64,000 bases of DNA. Source: G020348385 sp964538085. Lineage in GTDB: Bacteria; Acidobacteriota; Aminicenantia; Aminicenantales; Aminicenantaceae. Where the stretch lies: contig CAZIDF010000015.1 of assembly GCA_964538085.1 (NCBI GenBank), positions 1 through 64,000 on the forward strand, in the 5' to 3' direction. Below, piece after piece: positions 58,947 to 64,000 of this stretch. The notes under the pieces are model-generated. The model was not told the origin of the DNA and ran no database searches. It saw only the letters and a program-made list of their open reading frames with translations. How positions within the stretch are numbered: the first letter of the stretch is position 1; the number at the start of each line of letters is the position of its first letter. The position numbers were made by a program, and so were the translations under genes.

Positions 58947-60737
58947 ATGAAAAAAGAAAAAAAAATCTATGAAGATCTTACTCCTTTTCAGGTTAAAGCC
59001 CAGATAACCTTAATTTTCGTTGCCTTTTTATTTCTTTTCCTGACATTTTTTTTGTGGAAGGTCCAAATCCTCGATTACACAAAATATTGGAGACAATCTG
59101 AGGCGAATCGAATAAGGGAGATCATACTTCCTCCTCAAAGAGGTCTGATCAAAGACAGAAACGGCGAAATCCTGGCTACCAATGTCGCTTCCTTTCAAGT
59201 CGCTATAATTCGTGAAAACAGCCGAGATATCGATCGATCTTACCAGCGGATCGCCCAGTTGCTCGACCTGGAACTTCCTGTTTTGCAAGAGAGGATCGAC
59301 AAATACCGTTTTCTTCCGGAATTTCAGCCGATCGTGATCAAAGATAATCTCGAGCTCAAGGAAGTCTCGCAAGTCAAAGCGAGACAGGAAGAGTTTCCTG
59401 AACTGGTTATCCAGGCTGGACCCAGGAGAAAATATCTGTACCAGACGCTTGCAGCTCATGTTATCGGGTATTTACAGGAGATCTCCCAAATTGAGATCGG
59501 CGAATCTGGCCGAAATAGACGTCTGGGTGATCTTGTAGGGAAAACTGGCATCGAGAGAGAGTATGAGCATCTTCTCGTTGGTAAGGAAGGCCGAATTCTA
59601 GAAATTGTCGACAGTCTGGGAAGACGAAGGGGCGAGATTTCCAGAGTGGACCCCGTTCCCGGCCAAAATATCGACCTTACTTTGGATTTTGCCCTTCAAA
59701 GCAAAGCTGAGGAGCTCCTCGAGGGGAAGGAAGGAGCTGTGGTGGTGTTGGATCCAAGGACCGGAGAAATCTTGGCCTTGGCTAGCTTTCCGACCTTCGA
59801 TCCGAACAAGTTCATAAGCCGATTTTCGCCAGAGGAATGGCTCACATTGCTCAAAGATCCAGAATTTCCTCTAGAAAATAGGGCTATCCGGGGTCTTTAT
59901 GCGCCTGGTTCTATTTTCAAACTCACCATGGCTTTGGGAGCGCTAGATTCTCGAGTCGTCAACGAATGGAAAACATTCTATTGTACCGGTTCGACGCGCA
60001 TTTATGGGCATCCCTTTTCTTGCTGGTTCAAGGGAGGACATGGTTCGGTTAACCTTTCCAACGCGATCAAACACTCCTGCAATATCTATTTCTACCAAGT
60101 TGGAAAATTGATGGGAATCCAGGAGATCGCTAAATATGCGAGGATGTTGGGCTTGGGAGCCCTGACGGGGATCGATTTACCCGGAGAAAAGGCAGGACTG
60201 GTGCCCGATCCAGAATGGAAGAGAAGGGTTAGAAATGAGCCTTGGTATCCAGGGGAAACCATCTCTGTATCCATTGGGCAAGGACCGATCCAGGTAACCC
60301 CTCTTCAGATGGCTGCTCAGACCGCGCTTATAGCCAACAGGGGAACTGGAATAGTCCCTTATCTTTTCCGAAAGAATCTTACGGAGCGTAAAGAAGCAGC
60401 GCATGTCGATATTCAAGAAACGGTCTTCGAAAAAGTCATAACAGGAATGTGGAGATCGGTTAATGAGAATGGTACCGGGAGAGCTGCCATGGTTCAGGGG
60501 CTTGATGTTTGTGGGAAAACAGGATCCACTCAAGTGGTAAGCACGGCAACGGCAGAAAAACTTGGCGAGGATAAAAAAATCGTCAGAACCCACTCCTGGT
60601 TTTCAGGCTTTGCCCCGAAAGATGATCCTGAGATTGTCATCACCATACTTGTGGAATACGGCGGGATGGGAGGAGCGACAGCAGCTCCACTCGCCAAGGA
60701 GATTTTTCGTCTGTACCGAGAAAATCATGATCGATAG
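58947..60737 (+). CDS. mrdA: Penicillin-binding protein 2
   Basis: 596 residues, the transpeptidase partner of RodA. A membrane helix (about 18-40), pedestal region with 'REIILPPQRGLIKDRNGEIL', and the transpeptidase domain with SxxK in 'YAPGSIFKLTMALGAL', SxN in 'IKHSCNIYFYQVGK' and KTG in 'VCGKTGSTQVVS'. The dimerisation part has 'HVIGYLQEISQIEIGE' and 'GKTGIEREYEHLLVGKEG'. It cross-links peptidoglycan during elongation. It overlaps the rodA start by 11 bases. Confidence 0.95.
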   Translation: MKKEKKIYEDLTPFQVKAQITLIFVAFLFLFLTFFLWKVQILDYTKYWRQSEANRIREIILPPQRGLIKDRNGEILATNVASFQVAIIRENSRDIDRSYQRIAQLLDLELPVLQERIDKYRFLPEFQPIVIKDNLELKEVSQVKARQEEFPELVIQAGPRRKYLYQTLAAHVIGYLQEISQIEIGESGRNRRLGDLVGKTGIEREYEHLLVGKEGRILEIVDSLGRRRGEISRVDPVPGQNIDLTLDFALQSKAEELLEGKEGAVVVLDPRTGEILALASFPTFDPNKFISRFSPEEWLTLLKDPEFPLENRAIRGLYAPGSIFKLTMALGALDSRVVNEWKTFYCTGSTRIYGHPFSCWFKGGHGSVNLSNAIKHSCNIYFYQVGKLMGIQEIAKYARMLGLGALTGIDLPGEKAGLVPDPEWKRRVRNEPWYPGETISVSIGQGPIQVTPLQMAAQTALIANRGTGIVPYLFRKNLTERKEAAHVDIQETVFEKVITGMWRSVNENGTGRAAMVQGLDVCGKTGSTQVVSTATAEKLGEDKKIVRTHSWFSGFAPKDDPEIVITILVEYGGMGGATAAPLAKEIFRLYRENHDR

Positions 60738-61818
60738 AAATCAACTGAGGAACATCGATTGGGGATTGATCGGGCTTCTGATCCTCAACGCTGCCATAGG
60801 CATAGCTTTTATCTACAGCAGTTCGCATTATTTGCCGGGAAATTATGCTCTCAAACAATTTTTCTGGTTCCTTGCAGCGTTGGCGGGCCTGTTTGTGCTT
60901 TTATCCATCAATTACAGAGTGTTGGTTGCCTATTCTCTGTATTTTTATACGGTGGCCATCATCATTCTTGCAAGTGTATTGCTGTTCGGCAGGCTAACGG
61001 CTGGAACCAAGAGTTGGATCGTTCTCCCGTTTTTTCAGATTCAGCCCTCTGAGATCACGAAAATATTGGTGATATTGGTCCTGGCGCACATATTTTCTTC
61101 TTACACAAAAAGCTCCCTCTCTTTGGGCCATGGCCTTCTCAGCATTCTGGTCGTAGGGGTTCCCATATTGTTGGTGGGACTGCAACCCGATTTGGGGACA
61201 GCTCTTACATATCTTCCGATTTTATTGGCTGTTTTTGTCGTTGTGGGTTTGAAAAAAAGAACGGTCATCGTTCTGGTAATATTGGCCCTATTGTTGGGAG
61301 TTCTTGGGTGGAGTGTGTTTCTCAAACAGTACCAAAAAGAAAGGATCACGACACTCCTTTCACCTGGAAAAGATCCTTTGGGCGCAGGGTATCAAACCAT
61401 CCAATCCAAGATCGCCATCGGTTCGGGCGGTTTTCTGGGAAAAGGATTTAAAAAGGGAACACAAAGCCAGCTCAGATTTCTTCCTGCCAGGCATACAGAT
61501 TTCATCTTTTCTGTGATCGGCGAGGAATTTGGGTTTGTCGGAGTTGTAGGCACATTCCTGCTCTATTTTTTATTCCTCGCTCGACTTTTTCAATCTGTGT
61601 CAAAGGCAAGAGACCGAGAAGGCGTGTTTATCACCTATATGGTTTCGGTGATGATCGCATTCCAGTTTTTCGTCAATGTTTCGATGACCATCGGACTTTT
61701 TCCGATTGCAGGCGTTCCGCTTCCCTTGATCAGCTATGGAGGATCTTCCTTGATCGCGAATTTTCTGGCCATCTCTCTTGTCATCAATGTCCGGATGAGA
61801 AGGTTTGTCAATGTCTGA
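60727..61818 (+). CDS. rodA: Rod-shape-determining glycosyltransferase RodA
   Basis: 363 residues, about ten membrane segments, SEDS family peptidoglycan polymerase. Seen: 'GTKSWIVLPFFQIQPSEITK', 'LVGLQPDLGTALTYLPILLA' with the catalytic-site Asp in the usual place, 'QSKIAIGSGGFLGKGFKKGT', 'LPARHTDFIFSVIGEEFGFV' and 'PIAGVPLPLISYGGSSLIAN'. ATG 60727 gives the family N terminus ('NIDWGLIGLLIL'); a longer frame upstream only overlaps mrdA. Confidence 0.95.
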   Translation: MIDRNQLRNIDWGLIGLLILNAAIGIAFIYSSSHYLPGNYALKQFFWFLAALAGLFVLLSINYRVLVAYSLYFYTVAIIILASVLLFGRLTAGTKSWIVLPFFQIQPSEITKILVILVLAHIFSSYTKSSLSLGHGLLSILVVGVPILLVGLQPDLGTALTYLPILLAVFVVVGLKKRTVIVLVILALLLGVLGWSVFLKQYQKERITTLLSPGKDPLGAGYQTIQSKIAIGSGGFLGKGFKKGTQSQLRFLPARHTDFIFSVIGEEFGFVGVVGTFLLYFLFLARLFQSVSKARDREGVFITYMVSVMIAFQFFVNVSMTIGLFPIAGVPLPLISYGGSSLIANFLAISLVINVRMRRFVNV

Positions 61819-61839
61819 TACGAGGAATCTGAAATTGAG

Positions 61840-64000
61840 ATGATAAAGTGGGATGACTTGGAAGAAATTCTTCAAAAAGTGGAGAAACCCGGCCGATATT
61901 TGGGAGGAGAGTGGAATGCTGTCAAAAAGGATCCCAGCGGGATTGAAACGAAGATAGCCCTGGCGTTTCCGGATCTGTATGAAGTCGGCATGTCCTACCT
62001 CGGACAAAAAATTCTCTACCATATCCTGAATTCGCAGCCTCACATCTTGGCCGAACGGGTTTTTGCCCCCTGGCCAGATTTTGAACATGAACTCAGATCC
62101 CGAAATATGCCGCTTTTTTCGCTGGAAAACAGGATCCCGCTCGGTCGATTCGACATCATCGGCTTTTCTCTTTTGTATGAACTTAATTATTCCAACATCC
62201 TCACCATGCTCGATCTTGGAGGCATTCCGCTTTTTGCCGATAAAAGAGATCGAAACCATGCGTTGGTGATCGCTGGAGGACCGGCCGTATTCAATCCAGA
62301 GCCTCTTGCCGATTATTTCGACCTTTTTGTGATAGGAGATGGCGAGGAGGCCATTTTAGAAATTATTGAGGGTTATGTCTTTTTTAAAAAGAAATCAGGA
62401 AATAAAAAAACCCTGTTGAGGGAACTGTCAAAAATCAGGGGTGTCTATGTCCCCTCATTGTATGTTCCATATCGGCCTAAAAATATTCCCCTATTGGCGG
62501 TTCGGCCGCAAGAAGGAAATCCTGCCAAAGTCAAAAAAAGAGTGCTGTTATCTTTCCACGAGGCTCCGTTCCCAGAGGATATTGTCGTTCCCCACATCCA
62601 AGTCATATTCGACCGAGTGGCTTGGGAAGTGGCCAGAGGATGTCCCCAGAATTGCCGGTTTTGTCAAGCTTCGAGCATTTATTTTCCGCCGCGTGTAAAA
62701 GATCCTTCTTCTGTGATCGAAGGAATTTTGAATAGCGTGCGCTCCACGGGTTATGATGCCGTATCTCTGACATCTTTATCGGTGAGCGATTATCCCTATC
62801 TCGAAAGTGTAGTTCGAACCCTGATGAAGGAATTGGAAAAGCGGAAGGTTTCCCTCTCTTTGTCATCTCTCAGGCCCAAAGGATTGACCTCCGAGATAGT
62901 CGAAAACATCGTCAAAGTGAAAAAAACTGGATTTACCCTCGTACCTGAAGCGGGTACAGAGAGATTGCGCGGCGTGATCAATAAATGCCTAACGGACGAT
63001 GAAATCAGGGAAGCGGCGGAAAATGCTTTTTCCCAAGGCTGGAAACGGCTCAAACTGTATTTTATGATCGGCCTTCCTACAGAAAAGGAGGAGGATCTTT
63101 TAGGTATCGTGGATGTTGTGCGAGAGATCCACCAAATAGGGAGAAAGATCTTGAGAAGATCTCCCCAGATCAATCTCAGCATTTCTTCTTTTATTCCTAA
63201 GCCGCATACACCCTTCCAGTGGCTCCGGATGGAAGGGGAGGAGATTCTGCAAGAGAAATTCCAATTTATATTATCGCGTTTGAAAAAATTTCCTTCCATT
63301 AGATTGAAACGGGATTCATTGGAGCGCTCGGTTCTTGAAGGCATATTTTCCAGGGGAGATAGGCGATTGAATGCTGTTCTCCACCAGGCTTGGGTGAGGG
63401 GAGCTCGGTTTGATAGCTGGAATGACCTGTTTCGATTCCCGATCTGGGAGGAGGCCTTTGAATCGGAGCGCATAGATTTCCGAGAATATCTTACGGAGCT
63501 GGACATAAAAGGTGTTCTTCCCTGGGACCACATTGACACAGGCTTGAAGAAAAATCATTTGCAGGAAGAGCTCAAATTGGCATGGGAGGGAAAATCGAGC
63601 CCTCCCTGTACGGAAAAAGATTGTGAGATTTGTCAGGGATGTTCTCTTCCGAAATTCGATGCAAAAAGATTTGATGAGGGTATTTACCCAGTCCAAGAGG
63701 ATTCACGGCATTTGGGAGAGCGGACAGAACAGGTCCGCAGATACATGGTAGCCTACCGGAAAATGGGTCAAGCACGCTATTTATCCCAATTAGACTTGAA
63801 CAATTCGATACAGCAAGGATTCCGGAGAGCCGGAATCCCTGTTCTGTACTCGCAGGGATTCCATCCCAAGATGTTGATTTCTTATCCACCAGCTCTTCCA
63901 CTGGGAATGGCAGGCCTGGCTGAATGGATCGAGTTCAAATCCCGATATCTTATGACAAAGGATGAGTTCGTGGCCCGTATCAATCCGGCTATGCTCGAGG
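61840..64000 (+). CDS. TIGR03960-type B12-binding radical SAM protein with DUF2344 (C-terminus beyond window)
   Basis: 720 codons are visible, open to the window end. N-terminal cobalamin-type domain (about 1-190) with 'KVEKPGRYLGGEWNAVKKD', 'LAFPDLYEVGMSYLGQKIL' and 'ALVIAGGPAVFNPEPLADYF'. The radical SAM cluster is C268, C272, C275 in 'ARGCPQNCRFCQAS'. A later four-cysteine segment (near residues 588-600, 'CTEKDCEICQGC') may hold another metal. The end ('YMVAYRKMGQARYLSQLDLN', 'GFHPKMLISYPPALPLG') is the TIGR03936/DUF2344 domain, here fused. Such proteins are often next to ribonuclease G, with unknown substrate. The start is ATG 61840, GAGG about 14 bases before it. Follows rodA by 21 bases. 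Confidence 0.9.
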   Translation, partial: MIKWDDLEEILQKVEKPGRYLGGEWNAVKKDPSGIETKIALAFPDLYEVGMSYLGQKILYHILNSQPHILAERVFAPWPDFEHELRSRNMPLFSLENRIPLGRFDIIGFSLLYELNYSNILTMLDLGGIPLFADKRDRNHALVIAGGPAVFNPEPLADYFDLFVIGDGEEAILEIIEGYVFFKKKSGNKKTLLRELSKIRGVYVPSLYVPYRPKNIPLLAVRPQEGNPAKVKKRVLLSFHEAPFPEDIVVPHIQVIFDRVAWEVARGCPQNCRFCQASSIYFPPRVKDPSSVIEGILNSVRSTGYDAVSLTSLSVSDYPYLESVVRTLMKELEKRKVSLSLSSLRPKGLTSEIVENIVKVKKTGFTLVPEAGTERLRGVINKCLTDDEIREAAENAFSQGWKRLKLYFMIGLPTEKEEDLLGIVDVVREIHQIGRKILRRSPQINLSISSFIPKPHTPFQWLRMEGEEILQEKFQFILSRLKKFPSIRLKRDSLERSVLEGIFSRGDRRLNAVLHQAWVRGARFDSWNDLFRFPIWEEAFESERIDFREYLTELDIKGVLPWDHIDTGLKKNHLQEELKLAWEGKSSPPCTEKDCEICQGCSLPKFDAKRFDEGIYPVQEDSRHLGERTEQVRRYMVAYRKMGQARYLSQLDLNNSIQQGFRRAGIPVLYSQGFHPKMLISYPPALPLGMAGLAEWIEFKSRYLMTKDEFVARINPAMLE

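Noticed and set aside
1..64000. CRISPR arrays, tRNA or rRNA genes, prophage or integrase
   Set aside because: Reading both strands I saw no regularly spaced repeats, no tRNA-like cloverleaf or rRNA sequence and no phage or recombinase genes; a dedicated search (tRNAscan-SE, Infernal, CRISPR finder) would settle it.

Overview
The window is 64 kb of ordinary bacterial chromosome with one scaffold gap (100 Ns at 2057-2156), so it probably comes from a metagenome or draft assembly. Gene content suggests a Gram-negative, anaerobic-type heterotroph related to Acidobacteria, most likely Candidatus Aminicenantes. The hints are an ADP-forming acyl-CoA synthetase, a split methylmalonyl-CoA mutase, an aconitase B/Icd/Mdh/SucCD group, KamA-type aminomutases, an OPT transporter, TldD/PmbA, and mreBCD-mrdA-rodA followed by a TIGR03960 radical SAM gene. 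This placement is inference; no 16S or ribosomal protein gene is present. I recognised no tRNA, rRNA, CRISPR array, integrase or intact insertion sequence.

Layout. 1-1.0 kb: start of an exported M1-type peptidase and a nitroreductase. 1.0-8.6 kb (minus): a PLP aminotransferase, the gap, then an operon with a membrane protein of EMC3/DUF106-like layout, a ribbon-helix-helix protein and three alkaline-phosphatase-superfamily enzymes, read from a strong promoter at 8643-8670. 8.7-14.9 kb (minus): fused acyl-CoA synthetase, disulfide oxidoreductase, HD-GYP protein and a HEAT-like protein sharing its N-terminal domain. 15.1-18.4 kb (plus): thioredoxin, DUF362 protein, nitroreductase, glutamate/dicarboxylate symporter. 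18.4-23.8 kb (minus): KamA-like aminomutase, M20 peptidase, second KamA-like aminomutase and ATP-grasp ligase. 23.9-27.7 kb (minus): PmbA, TldD and a flippase-like membrane protein.

28.1-40.2 kb (plus): nadC-nadB; ileS-lspA-lgt-rluD; an EF-G-like GTPase; a ChaN-PDZ protein; a class A beta-lactamase-like protein. 40.2-45.1 kb (minus): icd, mdh, fumarase beta subunit, sucC, sucD, divergent from acnB (45.6-48.1 kb). 48.2-51.4 kb (plus): SDR, small EF-Tu-domain-2-like protein, both parts of methylmalonyl-CoA mutase. 51.5-52.4 kb: M23 peptidase. 52.4-56.3 kb (minus): OPT transporter, orphan PqqD, def, fmt. 56.6-64 kb (plus): mreB-mreC-mreD-mrdA-rodA and a TIGR03960 radical SAM protein running off the end.

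The most interesting points are: (1) the KamA/M20/KamA/ATP-grasp operon, where both aminomutases have replaced the two lysine-binding aspartates, one by the Lys/Asn pair of glutamate 2,3-aminomutase, pointing to a beta-amino-acid (perhaps beta-glutamate) peptide pathway; (2) the operon of three phosphatase-superfamily enzymes with different predicted locations, plus an EMC3-like membrane protein; (3) a two-copy MITE-like repeat with terminal inverted repeats at 27.8-28.0 and 45.2-45.5 kb; (4) probable leaderless transcription of nadC and the M23 gene.
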